A stretch of 39,797 nt of DNA from Acidimicrobiia bacterium (GTDB lineage Bacteria; Actinomycetota; Acidimicrobiia; Acidimicrobiales; Aldehydirespiratoraceae): NCBI GenBank assembly GCA_003231645.1, contig QIIW01000055.1:1-39797 (forward strand), written 5' to 3'. Positions within the stretch are counted from its first letter, which is position 1. Every line of letters begins with the position of its first letter. The translations under genes and the position numbers were made by a program. Shown one piece after another: positions 31,068 through 39,797 of this stretch. The notes below the pieces were generated by a model. That model saw only the letters and a program-made list of their open reading frames with translations, ran no database searches and was not told the origin of the DNA.

Positions 31068-34000
31068 TCAGCCGAGGAGGGCCGGGTCCTCGATCACCAT
31101 CGTGGCGCCGGCGGAACGGCCGAAGACCTCGGGGGCGTAGATCTCCTCGGCTCTCGACGGCGGCACCACGAACGTGCCGGGGGTGGTGGCGCGGGCGACG
31201 TAGGTGTACTCGTGGGTTCCTGCCCGCAGGTACGACGAGTAGGCCTCGGCCCGGTCGTCACGCAGGTTCTGGTGGTCGAACCACGGGCCCCACCACCGGA
31301 TCGGCTGGTCGGCCGGCGGCCCGAAGTCACCCGGAGGGATCTCGCCGGTGACGGTCAGCGACGGGTTGAGCGGCTCGAGGCCGGCCGGCAGCGGGTCGAT
31401 CAGGGCCATGTTGGTGCGGCGACTGTCGTTGACCATGGTGATCCTGACCCGCACCTCGGCTCCGGACCTCACGTGCCAAACTCCCTCGGAGTCGAGCCAC
31501 ACATCGGCGGGGTCGTCGACCCCCTCGTAGCTTCGTTGCACCACGAAGCCCTTGTCGAGCGCCTCGAGCGTGAGGTCGTCGGGTGCGTAGCGCAGGCCGA
31601 GACGGTAGTAGAGCCGACCGGGGCCGTCCTTGGCCACGACGAGCTCGCCGTCACCCTGTGCCACCAGTTCCGACATCGGCACCAGCGTCTCGGCCTGATC
31701 GGTCGAGCGCCCGCTGAACCGGTGCTCGGCGACGTAGCGGTCACCGAGCCAGACCCGCGCCACGAAATCGGGATCGACGGTCTCGAACGTGTCGAAGTAG
31801 TCGTTGAGCGCCAGCAGAATGAAGGCGTTCTCCTGCACGTTGTTCCAGCGACCCTTGACCTGGTTGGCGATCAGGCCGGCGACGACCTTCGGTATGAGAT
31901 CGGATCCGGGGTCCATCTTGATCAGCGCGTCGAGCACGATTCCGTCGGTGCGGCGGTCGGAATTGAGAACCAGATAGTCGTCCTCGCCGTAGCTGGTGGC
32001 GAACGTTGCCGCCTGGGGGGTCTCGCTCACCCGATTGGCGAACGTGCGGGCGATGTCGGCTTCGATGCCGGCATCGGACACGACCGGCCAGATCCAGGCC
32101 AAGGCGTCGAGACCGAGATCCGAGCCGGAGCGATTCCACAACAACCGTGCCCGGGCCGAGTCGACGTCACCGTCGAGGCTGCGGACATGCAGCGCGTAGG
32201 CGATGAGCATGTCCTTGGTCGCCCTGCTCCAATTCGGCGGGATGTGAGATTCGATGTTGCGCAGATAGTCGCGGCCCATCTCCATGACCTCGGGTCTTAC
32301 GCCGAACCCGTTGGCCTTCGCCTCAACCAGCGCGTGCATGGCCTGCACCGACCGGAACGGAGACGATTGCTGGTCGCGCCGCCACGATCCGAACCCGCCG
32401 TCGAAGTTCTGGAGCGCCGACAGGGCGGCGATGTCGGACCGCACCGTCGCATCCATCTCGGCCGGCGTCGGCATCCCATCGGCCCGGAACGCGTCGAGCA
32501 CATCCCGCAGCGCGGTAATGGCGAGAATCCGCGAGGCGTAGGCGTCGGCGCTGCGGTACTCGTATTCACTCAGGTAGAGCACCGCGTCGGTGAGCGCCTG
32601 CAGCGCCGTCGACGACGTGTCGATCTCGAGGCCCCCGAACTGTGGGAACACGCCCTCGGGAGCGAGCAGCGGCTGGACGATCGCACCGCCGTCGATCACC
32701 CCGTAGGTGGCGAACGCCTCGGCCGTGGCCGGTGTGTAGACCGGCAGCGAAACCGTGGCCGCGTCGGCGTTGCCGCCCCCCACCGCGGCGGCGCGGAACC
32801 GGGCGGTGCCGGCCGAATCGGTGCGGGCCGGGAACCTGACCTCGACGCGATCGTTGGCCGGCACGGTCACCCGTCGTCCTGACGATCCGATGATCTCCAG
32901 GTTGGAGGTCTGCACGACCACGTCGACCTCGGTGTCGGCGTCGGTCAGGTTCTGCACCACGATCGGCAGCTCGAACTTGTCGCCGAAGTTGAGGAATCTG
33001 GGCGCCGACGGCCGCACCTGCAACGGCAGTTGGGCGGTGATGGTCGACTCGCCCGACCCGAAGCGATCAACCCCGTCGACGGCCACGACCATGACCCGGT
33101 AGCGGGTGAGGTTGTCGGGCAGATCAAACGTGACCTCGGCCGTGCCGTCGGCGCCTGTCACCACATCCGGGGCGAACACGGCGAGGGCGTCGAAGTTCTG
33201 ACGCACGTCGACCGGCGCGCCCGAAACGGAGTCCGAGTAGGCGAGGCGGCCGGGGGCGGCCGGGGCCACGGATTCTTCGGTCGACGCGTCGGCGGAGGCC
33301 GCGGCGGTCGTGGCCGGGGCGCCGGCCTGCTTCTGGATCCGGTCGACCAGTTCCTGGGGATTCTCGAGCAGGATCGAGTCACGACCCCGAACCGCCCCGA
33401 TGTCGGTGGGGGCCGGGCGGTAGAACAAATCAAGTGGGTCGAGCAATTCGTAACCCGACAGGGCGAGTATGGCCTCGTCGACCACCACAACGAGCATCTC
33501 TGCGCCCTCCACCGGTGCACCCGAGACGTCGGTGACGGCCACGCCCACGCTGGTCGACGACCCCGGGGCGAGTGTGCCGTCGGCCGGGGTGGCGGTCACG
33601 GTGAGGGTCCGACTGGCCGGTGGAACCCGAAGTTCGAGTGAGCCGGTGGCATAGGCCGGCCGCGGCGGAACATCGGACAGGGTCGTGCCGTCGTCGGCCG
33701 TGCGCACCACCGTGCCGACCAGCTCTACCTGCACCTGCACGCCCGGCACATCGGAATCGGCGATCGGGATCTCCACGATGGTGCCGGCGTCGTCTACCCT
33801 GAACACTTCCGTTCGCCCGATTGCGCCGGCACCCCAGGTGACCAGCCCGGTGGCGGGTCCGAACGGCGACTCGACGAGGATCCGGGCGGTGTCACCGGCG
33901 GCGTAGGTGGGCTTGTCGGGCACGAGCGTGGCGGTCTGGAGGTCGAGCGAACGGCTCGGCACAGCGTCTCCACCGGTCACCCAGCGTGTCATCTCACTGT

Positions 34001-37000
34001 GGCTCGACCGGCCGGCATCGTCGACCACGTCGGCGCTGATGCGGTAGCGACCCCCGTTGGCCATGGCGAACGTGCAGGTGACGGGGTCGTCGGCCGAAGC
34101 GGTGTCACACGTCTCGGTGTCGACCGCCACTTCGGTCCATTCGCCGTCGACATATTGGCTGACCAGGCGCTCTGCTGTCACCTTGAATCCCCGGCCGGCC
34201 ACGGCGTTGCCGTCGATGTCGGTGACGATCGCCTTGACGTCGAGCGGCTCACCGGCCTTCACGAAGGTCCGTGTCGACCGCAGTCCGACGTAGAGCGAGG
34301 CGGGGTGCACCAGCACGTCGGTGCGGTCGGTCCACACCTGACGGTTCACGTCGGTCACGCTGGCTTCGGCGGTCACGGTGGTGGGCAATCCGTTGCCGTC
34401 TCCCGCGAAATCCATGCGCAGATAGTCGGTTCCGGAGGCATCGGTCCGGCCGGAGAACGTCTCGACCGTCGGCTCCGCGCCCGGCGGGTACCCCGGAGAG
34501 CCGTAGTCGACCGAGACGCCGGCCACGCCCCGACCGGATGATCCGCCGTTGTTGTCGTAGCCGCCGTAGGAGTCGAGGATCCACCACGGTGTCCAGACGC
34601 CGAAGGTGAACTGCCCCCAGTTGGGCGGCGAGTACGAGGCCTGCTGCGTGGTGACCCGCCACTCGACCGGTGCGTCGGGAAGCGGCCCGCCCGAAAAGTA
34701 GGTGGCATCGACCGCCACGGTGGCCGGCTCATCGACGAAGTACGGGCCGGGTGATTCGGTTCGGGTCGTCACCTCGAATTCGGGTCGACGGAACTCCTGG
34801 ATCTGAAACGGGTGGTTGAAGAAGCCGTAGTCGCGGTCGGAGGGACGGACGAACTGGATTGTGGCCGAGCCGAGGTTGGTGCCCATCGGCAGATCGATCG
34901 CCAGGTCGAAACCCCCGAACTTGTCGGGTCGGATCCGGCCGGAACCGAGTTCGTTGCCGAAGGAGTCGCGCGCCGTCCACGTGATCGTCTCACCCGGCCC
35001 GGGCAGTTCGAGCCCGCCACCGCCGCTGAACGCCAGGTTGCGGATCCAGCCCTTCACCCTCACCGTCTCACCCGGCCGGTACATCCCACGATCATCGACG
35101 ACATACCAGATCGTCTGATCGCCGAGATCGGACCTCTGGATCCGTGTCGGGTTGATGGCCACGTCGTCGCCGAGCCGAGCCACCAGCGGACGTAGCGGCC
35201 GCGAGCCCAACGTGATCGTCGCCAGGCCATCGGAGTCGGTGGTGACCGGACCCGACCGATCGAACGCCTCGACCTGCACCCCGGGAAGCGGCGCACCGGT
35301 GCGAAGGTCGGTGGTCCAGGCCACACCGCTGGTGGCGTCGTAGACCATGTCCAGGCCGATGTCGGTGTCCTGCACCCAGACCTCTATGGGCGCATTGCTC
35401 CAGAAGTCCTCGTCACGGGGGCCGATGTCGGCGTAGCGGCCGGTGCCGTCGATTCGCACCACGACCTGACCATGCTTGCCTTTCAGCACCGGTTCGAGGT
35501 CGATTCGCACCTCGTGACGAACGTTGTCGACAGCGCCGGTGGAGATCACCTCGTCGGACAGCACCGGGAAGTCGGGAAGCGGAACCGGGCCGTCGGTGTC
35601 CCGGCGCCCCGCCAGGTGACGCTCGAAATCCGCCCAGTCATCGGGGCTCACGTCGTAGACCCGCACCCTCAACTTGTCGTGGTTTCGCACCACTACCGGG
35701 AACGTCTGCCCATCGGCCAACGGATCGAGGGTGACCAGCTGCTGTTGGAGTTGATCGATCAGTGGCGTGGCCGGACCGATCCGGAGCTCGACCGTTGTGT
35801 CCTCCCCCAGGGATTGGCCGTAGACGTCTTTCAGCGACCCGGGGATCGTGACACGGTATGTCGTGTCGCCTGCCGTCTCGCCCTGGACACTGATCTGCGA
35901 CCACTGGGCCGACACGGAGGCGCCCGGAATGGCCGGCTCGATCGTCAGCTTCGTGAGGTCGAGCGATGTCGGGTCGAGGACGTTGTTGAATCCGACCGAC
36001 ATGCCCCAGCCCGGCGAGCAGGGCTCGGCCGAGGGGCAGGAGTTTCGCTCGACCCGCAACGGGGCGTATGTCCGATCATCGAATCGCGCGACATCATCGG
36101 TGGTGTCGGGGCCCTCGGCCGAGGGGACGCCCGGACCAACCTCCACGTGTATCGCCTGGTCGGGGGCGAATGGCTTCACCGCCCGGAACGCGACCCATGT
36201 GCCTTCGGTGGCCCTGCCGACCCGCGGACTCACGATGTCGTCGGCAGCAATCTCATCGGCGGTGGCCAAGCGGATCTTGCGTTGGTCTCCGCCCGTGGTG
36301 ATCCTGATCACACCGAGCACCGCCTCCGGGTCGACCCGCTGGTCGAACGTGGCCAGGAAGACCGGTTCGAGATCCACGGTCGTGTCCTGGGGGCTGAGCC
36401 ACTGAACCGTCGGGGCCGGCGTGGTGAACTCCCACCGCACGGTGTCGGCCAGGACGCCGCCCGCCACCGAGGTGGTGCCGGCCGGAATCTCGACCGTGTA
36501 GTGGGTGGCCATGGCAAGACGATCGAAGACTTGCGGATCGTGCTCGAACCGCAGCGTGCGGGTGCCGATCCACTGCCACCGACCCGGCACGTCGGGCGTG
36601 AGCGTCACCGGCACGTCGGACGAGTCGACCTGGTCAACCGTGCCCAGAGCCACCATCGGCTGGTTGAACGTGATGCTCAGGAACGGCGCCAGGCCCACAT
36701 CGCCATCGGGCTGGTACCGCAGCACCTCGAGCGGCCCCGAGTCGACTTTCGGGACCGGCGCACCGACCGGGGGTGGGAAGGCAACCTCGAGCGTGTCGCC
36801 GACCCGGGGACGGGGCAGCGACTCGACCGGGCGGTTGAACTCGGTCCGGTCACCCCCGCCGGGCCGCCAGTCGGGCAGGCGATCGACCACGTCGGCGATG
36901 GCCTGGGCGTCGAGGGGACTCCCGTCCACCACCGACACCACCGCCGGAACATTGCCATACGCCTCGCCTGGGCTGAGGCTCACGCTCAGAGCACCGGTCG

Positions 37001-37163
37001 ACCCATCGGTTCTCGTGCCGGTGACAACGCCGGTCGAGATGCCCGACCGAGTCGTGCCGGGAGCGGGAGTGGCGCCCCCATCGCCGCCCGCGCACGCCGA
37101 GGCGACGAGTACGAACACCGTCGCCACGACCACGATCCGCGTCCAGCCGTGGCGTTTACCCAT
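31068..37163 (-). CDS. alpha-2-macroglobulin-like large lipoprotein lacking the thioester motif
   Basis: The 2031-residue protein opens with a basic N-terminus, a hydrophobic stretch and a lipobox-like VASAC (Cys at about 24), so it is probably a membrane-anchored lipoprotein. Repeated beta domains follow, including the MG2-like [20 protein letters not shown], the linker with [18 protein letters not shown], the A2M core [18 protein letters not shown] and the complement-like helical domain (about 1510-1830). A C-terminal receptor-like beta domain ends in YAPEVFGRS. At the place where bacterial homologues read Y-P-Y-G-C-x-E-Q, the sequence reads [16 protein letters not shown] (about 1533-1548), so the thioester Cys and Gln are absent and no covalent trap of proteases is expected. 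It resembles the thioester-less YfaS/MagD type. It is the largest gene in the window and appears to be transcribed alone. Confidence 0.92.
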   Translation of the reverse strand: MGKRHGWTRIVVVATVFVLVASACAGGDGGATPAPGTTRSGISTGVVTGTRTDGSTGALSVSLSPGEAYGNVPAVVSVVDGSPLDAQAIADVVDRLPDWRPGGGDRTEFNRPVESLPRPRVGDTLEVAFPPPVGAPVPKVDSGPLEVLRYQPDGDVGLAPFLSITFNQPMVALGTVDQVDSSDVPVTLTPDVPGRWQWIGTRTLRFEHDPQVFDRLAMATHYTVEIPAGTTSVAGGVLADTVRWEFTTPAPTVQWLSPQDTTVDLEPVFLATFDQRVDPEAVLGVIRITTGGDQRKIRLATADEIAADDIVSPRVGRATEGTWVAFRAVKPFAPDQAIHVEVGPGVPSAEGPDTTDDVARFDDRTYAPLRVERNSCPSAEPCSPGWGMSVGFNNVLDPTSLDLTKLTIEPAIPGASVSAQWSQISVQGETAGDTTYRVTIPGSLKDVYGQSLGEDTTVELRIGPATPLIDQLQQQLVTLDPLADGQTFPVVVRNHDKLRVRVYDVSPDDWADFERHLAGRRDTDGPVPLPDFPVLSDEVISTGAVDNVRHEVRIDLEPVLKGKHGQVVVRIDGTGRYADIGPRDEDFWSNAPIEVWVQDTDIGLDMVYDATSGVAWTTDLRTGAPLPGVQVEAFDRSGPVTTDSDGLATITLGSRPLRPLVARLGDDVAINPTRIQRSDLGDQTIWYVVDDRGMYRPGETVRVKGWIRNLAFSGGGGLELPGPGETITWTARDSFGNELGSGRIRPDKFGGFDLAIDLPMGTNLGSATIQFVRPSDRDYGFFNHPFQIQEFRRPEFEVTTRTESPGPYFVDEPATVAVDATYFSGGPLPDAPVEWRVTTQQASYSPPNWGQFTFGVWTPWWILDSYGGYDNNGGSSGRGVAGVSVDYGSPGYPPGAEPTVETFSGRTDASGTDYLRMDFAGDGNGLPTTVTAEASVTDVNRQVWTDRTDVLVHPASLYVGLRSTRTFVKAGEPLDVKAIVTDIDGNAVAGRGFKVTAERLVSQYVDGEWTEVAVDTETCDTASADDPVTCTFAMANGGRYRISADVVDDAGRSSHSEMTRWVTGGDAVPSRSLDLQTATLVPDKPTYAAGDTARILVESPFGPATGLVTWGAGAIGRTEVFRVDDAGTIVEIPIADSDVPGVQVQVELVGTVVRTADDGTTLSDVPPRPAYATGSLELRVPPASRTLTVTATPADGTLAPGSSTSVGVAVTDVSGAPVEGAEMLVVVVDEAILALSGYELLDPLDLFYRPAPTDIGAVRGRDSILLENPQELVDRIQKQAGAPATTAAASADASTEESVAPAAPGRLAYSDSVSGAPVDVRQNFDALAVFAPDVVTGADGTAEVTFDLPDNLTRYRVMVVAVDGVDRFGSGESTITAQLPLQVRPSAPRFLNFGDKFELPIVVQNLTDADTEVDVVVQTSNLEIIGSSGRRVTVPANDRVEVRFPARTDSAGTARFRAAAVGGGNADAATVSLPVYTPATAEAFATYGVIDGGAIVQPLLAPEGVFPQFGGLEIDTSSTALQALTDAVLYLSEYEYRSADAYASRILAITALRDVLDAFRADGMPTPAEMDATVRSDIAALSALQNFDGGFGSWRRDQQSSPFRSVQAMHALVEAKANGFGVRPEVMEMGRDYLRNIESHIPPNWSRATKDMLIAYALHVRSLDGDVDSARARLLWNRSGSDLGLDALAWIWPVVSDAGIEADIARTFANRVSETPQAATFATSYGEDDYLVLNSDRRTDGIVLDALIKMDPGSDLIPKVVAGLIANQVKGRWNNVQENAFILLALNDYFDTFETVDPDFVARVWLGDRYVAEHRFSGRSTDQAETLVPMSELVAQGDGELVVAKDGPGRLYYRLGLRYAPDDLTLEALDKGFVVQRSYEGVDDPADVWLDSEGVWHVRSGAEVRVRITMVNDSRRTNMALIDPLPAGLEPLNPSLTVTGEIPPGDFGPPADQPIRWWGPWFDHQNLRDDRAEAYSSYLRAGTHEYTYVARATTPGTFVVPPSRAEEIYAPEVFGRSAGATMVIEDPALLG

Positions 37164-37297
37164 GATCCGTCACTCCTCCCGTGGCCACCGACACGATGAC
37201 ACATCAGGTGAGACGCCCCCCGCCCCGATCTGGTTCCCGCCCAAGATTCAGGGCAGGGTCGGGAGGTGGCCGGCGGACAGTCGCGGTCGCCTCCAGT

Positions 37298-38215
37298 TCA
37301 TCGTTCGAATCGGTCCAGCCATTCGTCGAGTCCGCCGACCGAGGTCCCCGGCGATGCCACCACGACCAACGCCGAGATGGCGTCTTGCTCCCGGGCCCGA
37401 CCCGGGACGGCGGTGATCTCGACCCGCCGGCCGACCACCTGCACTCGAACCGGTCGCTCCGGCGGGCCGGCCATCACCACACGACCCTTCACCCGCAGCA
37501 GACCATCGGGCCTGTCCGCCATGACCGCATTGAACGTCGCAGAATCCAGCGCCCCGGCGAAAGTGCGGGAGGCCACGACGTGGTGGGCGTGGCGCCGCGG
37601 GTCACGATCGACATTACCGGCCGACGAGATGGCCGCGAAGAGCATCGAGCCGACGGCCGCGGCCCCGGTCACGACGGTTGCGTCGGTAACCGTCCCCAGC
37701 CACGATCGCACCTCGCCGACCCGAACCTCATCTACGAGATCGACCTTGGTGACCACCACCACGTCGGCACCTGCCAACTGTCCTCGCACCGTGTCGCCCA
37801 CGTAACGATCGCGGGCACGCTCGATCACGGTCTCGGCGTCGGCGAGGACCACGACGGAATCAAGCCGGAACCCCGGAGTGCGGCCCCACTGGGCGACCTT
37901 CCACGGGTCGCCGACGCCGCTCACCTCCACCACCACCCGGTCGAAGTCGTCGGCGCGCTCGCGAAGACGGGCCAGCGTCAGCACGAAGCCGTCGGCGAGC
38001 GAGCAGCACACACAGCCATTGGCAAGCGAGATGGTGTCACCGTCATGGGACTCGATCAGCATCGAGTCGATGTCGATGTCTCCGAAGTCATTGACCACCA
38101 CCGCCATCGGACCCGCGTCGGGGTCGGAGAGGAGCCGGTTGAGCAACGTGGTCTTGCCCGCCCCCAGGTAGCCGCCGATAACCACCAGCGGCAACGGCCC
38201 CGGCTGATCGGTCAT
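37298..38215 (-). CDS. CobW/COG0523-family G3E GTPase, putative metal chaperone
   Basis: The 305-residue protein has the P-loop GGYLGAGKTT (14-23), the metal-binding CxCC motif at 68-71 (NGCVCCSL), VVVEVSGVGDP as the Walker B/guanine-nucleotide region and TKVD for base recognition. A C-terminal CobW-like domain with RVKGRVVMAGPPERPVRVQVVG follows. Members deliver zinc, cobalt or other metals to client enzymes. The ATG directly abuts the stop of the upstream amidohydrolase gene (TAG-ATG), itself of a metal-dependent family, so the hydrolase may be its client. The client and metal are not determined. Confidence 0.9.
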   Translation of the reverse strand: MTDQPGPLPLVVIGGYLGAGKTTLLNRLLSDPDAGPMAVVVNDFGDIDIDSMLIESHDGDTISLANGCVCCSLADGFVLTLARLRERADDFDRVVVEVSGVGDPWKVAQWGRTPGFRLDSVVVLADAETVIERARDRYVGDTVRGQLAGADVVVVTKVDLVDEVRVGEVRSWLGTVTDATVVTGAAAVGSMLFAAISSAGNVDRDPRRHAHHVVASRTFAGALDSATFNAVMADRPDGLLRVKGRVVMAGPPERPVRVQVVGRRVEITAVPGRAREQDAISALVVVASPGTSVGGLDEWLDRFER

Positions 38216-39797
38216 CTACCCGTCGGCCGACTGGACCACGCCACCGAGCACCGTGCCCCACACATTGATGTCGCGCAGCTCCTCGGGCCGTACCTCCCAC
38301 GGGTCGTCGTCGAGCACCGCGAAGTCGGCCCGTTTCCCGGGTGAGATCGAGCCGATCTCGTCGTCGAGCTTCAACTGGTAGGCCGCTCCGATGGTGATCG
38401 CCCCCATGGCGTCATCGACGCTGATGCGCTCCTCGGCCCCCAGGACCCGGCCGGCCGAGCTGATGCGGTTGACCGCGCACCACGCCACGTGCAACGGTCC
38501 GATCGGCGTGACCGGCGAGTCGGAGTGCATCGACAGCGGGACCCCGAGACGCAGCGCCGTTGCCGCCGAATTCATCCGACACGCCCGGTCGTAACCGACG
38601 GTGTCCGAACAATGCTGTTCGCCCCAGTACCAGATGTGGTTGGAGAACACGTTGGCGCACAGGCCCAGCGCCTTCATGCGCCGGTACTGGCCCGGGGTGG
38701 TGAGCTGACAGTGCTGGACGGTGTGGCGGTGATCCCAGCGGGGATGGTCGGCCAGCACCTTCTCGACCGCATCGAGGAACACGTCGACCGACTCGTCGCC
38801 GTTGCAGTGAGCATGGACGGTGAGACCGACCCGGTGGAACGCCGCCAGCTGAGACTCAACCTGCTCGGGTGGCACCAGCCAGATCCCGTTGGGACGGTCG
38901 CCGAGATACCCGGGAGGCCGCAGGCGGGCGGTGAACCCTTGGATCGACCCGTCGAGCACCACTTTCACGTGACCGATCCGCAACTTGTCGGTGCTCTCGC
39001 CGGCCAATTCCACCAGCATCGCCGCATCGGTCTCGAAGTCACCCGACCCGCCGAACCCGGGATTGTGAAATGCCGAGACCCGCACCGGAAACGCCGGATC
39101 GTCGATCGTCGCCCGAAGGCGCTCCACCACCGAACGGTCGGCCACGCCCATGCTGCCCAGATCGGTGAGGGTGGTGACCCCGGCGTTGCGAGCCAGTCGG
39201 CCGAAGTTGACGAGCGCCGCCGGGTCCGTCATGGCGCCGACCAGTCGACCGAACCCGGCGGAGGCGAGCGTCATCGCCGGGAACTCCTGCAGTTCGCCGG
39301 TGGGCCGTCCGTCGGGGCCCTTGTCGACCCCCTCCATGAGAGTGTCGGCACCGATCCCGGCAAGTTTCAGCATGGCCGTGTTGACCGTGGCCAGATGAAG
39401 GCTGGCGTGTATCACGAAGATCGGGCGACGCGCCGACACCCGATCAAGGTGTGTGGCGACGAGTCGTTCGGCGTCGAAGTAGATGGGATCGAGCCCCCAC
39501 GCGATCAGTGGCTGGTCAGGATCGTCGATCAGTGCCTGGGCCTCACCGAGACGTGCCAGCATCTCGTCGATGGACCGGCACCCCGGCCACACCCGGCCGT
39601 CAGGGCCCCTGCGGTCGAACCAGCCGCAATACGGAAAGTCCCACAGCCCGCCCCCGAAACTGTGACAGTGCGCCTCCACGAAGCCGGGCAGCAGTACCCG
39701 GTCGGTGAACCGGTTGTCGACCGATCCACCCGCGGCCGTCAACTCGTCGAGCGAGCCGACCGCGGTGATGATCCCGTTGCTCACCGCGACCGCTTCT
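38216..39797 (-). CDS. YtcJ-like amidohydrolase (amidohydrolase 3 family), 5' end outside window
   Basis: The frame is open to the right edge, and the codons before the GTG at 39784 read EAVAV, matching the family's N-terminal W-A-E-A-V-A-V strand. The real start therefore lies outside the window and about 20-30 residues are missing. Visible are LLPGFVEAHCHSFGGG with the metal-binding HxH, the TIM-barrel core, VHAHCNGDES and HTVQHCQL with further metal-ligand His, MHSDSPVTPIGP with the catalytic Asp region, and the ISPGKRADFAVLDDDPW C-terminal strand. Family members hydrolyse C-N bonds of cyclic or N-substituted compounds, and the substrate is rarely known. The stop abuts the CobW-family ATG. 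Confidence 0.9.
   Translation of the reverse strand, partial: EAVAVSNGIITAVGSLDELTAAGGSVDNRFTDRVLLPGFVEAHCHSFGGGLWDFPYCGWFDRRGPDGRVWPGCRSIDEMLARLGEAQALIDDPDQPLIAWGLDPIYFDAERLVATHLDRVSARRPIFVIHASLHLATVNTAMLKLAGIGADTLMEGVDKGPDGRPTGELQEFPAMTLASAGFGRLVGAMTDPAALVNFGRLARNAGVTTLTDLGSMGVADRSVVERLRATIDDPAFPVRVSAFHNPGFGGSGDFETDAAMLVELAGESTDKLRIGHVKVVLDGSIQGFTARLRPPGYLGDRPNGIWLVPPEQVESQLAAFHRVGLTVHAHCNGDESVDVFLDAVEKVLADHPRWDHRHTVQHCQLTTPGQYRRMKALGLCANVFSNHIWYWGEQHCSDTVGYDRACRMNSAATALRLGVPLSMHSDSPVTPIGPLHVAWCAVNRISSAGRVLGAEERISVDDAMGAITIGAAYQLKLDDEIGSISPGKRADFAVLDDDPWEVRPEELRDINVWGTVLGGVVQSADG

Noticed and set aside
35472..37199. 575-codon plus-strand frame opposite the alpha-2-macroglobulin-like gene
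   Set aside because: It is a shadow frame typical of GC-rich DNA; the minus-strand protein has signal peptide and domain evidence.
1..39797. CRISPR arrays, insertion sequences, integrases, rRNA or tRNA genes
   Set aside because: No regularly spaced repeats, transposase-like proteins or structural RNA signatures were found on reading both strands.

Overview
The window is GC-rich DNA with dense, short-gapped operons and frequent ATGA/GTGA/TGATG stop-start overlaps. It most resembles a high-GC actinobacterium. Acidimicrobiia or a related environmental, possibly marine, lineage is my best guess. The reasons are an F420-type luciferase-like oxidoreductase, Ser/Thr-rich linkers on exported proteins, a DUF1501/DUF1800 pair, a thiolase/SDR/enoyl-CoA hydratase set and two selenoprotein genes. 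This placement is inference; there is no rRNA or other phylogenetic marker in the window.

Layout. 1-687: end of an unknown gene entered from the left. 960-3305 (minus): MBL-fold hydrolase, flavin reductase, gamma-carbonic-anhydrase-like protein and the remnant of a low-molecular-weight phosphatase. 3447-5425 (plus): a thioredoxin-like protein coupled to a UGSC-family selenoprotein. 5528-9722 (plus): a membrane GGDEF-EAL protein and a long acyl-CoA dehydrogenase. 9679-11732 (minus): CapA-like and IF-2B-like genes. 11804-17247 (plus): a thioredoxin-like protein without Cys, class I fumarase, then a MarR-thiolase-SDR-enoyl-CoA hydratase cluster. 17291-22524 (minus): DUF1501, DUF1800, and the transsulfuration pair metB/cbs. 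22663-24679 (plus): LLM-class oxidoreductase and APH-like kinase. 24712-25212 (minus): tpx. 25304-27470 (plus): ybaK, a SelW-like selenoprotein and an aromatic-amino-acid-type decarboxylase, all overlapping. 27503-30954 (minus): xylA, xylB and a Cys-based phosphatase. 31068-39797 (minus): a 2031-residue alpha-2-macroglobulin-like lipoprotein, then an amidohydrolase/CobW GTPase operon that runs off the right edge.

The main discovery is two genes that ordinary gene calling breaks in half because an in-frame TGA must be read as selenocysteine. At 4907-5425 the TGA gives a Sec-Gly-Ser-Cys (UGSC) motif. At 25774-26040 it gives the CxxU motif of the SelW/Rdx family. In both cases the reading frame stays open with family-like sequence on both sides. 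In both cases a 6-bp perfect hairpin with a loop G sits 19-20 nt after the TGA, the geometry expected of a bacterial SECIS element. The UGSC gene overlaps by 4 nt a gene for a thioredoxin-fold protein (CxxC plus cis-Pro) with a large uncharacterised C-terminal domain, so the two probably form one redox system of unknown substrate. The SelW-like gene is wedged between ybaK and a PLP decarboxylase with 1- and 4-nt overlaps, opposite a thiol peroxidase. The cell must therefore make Sec-tRNA, although selA/B/C/D are not in this window.
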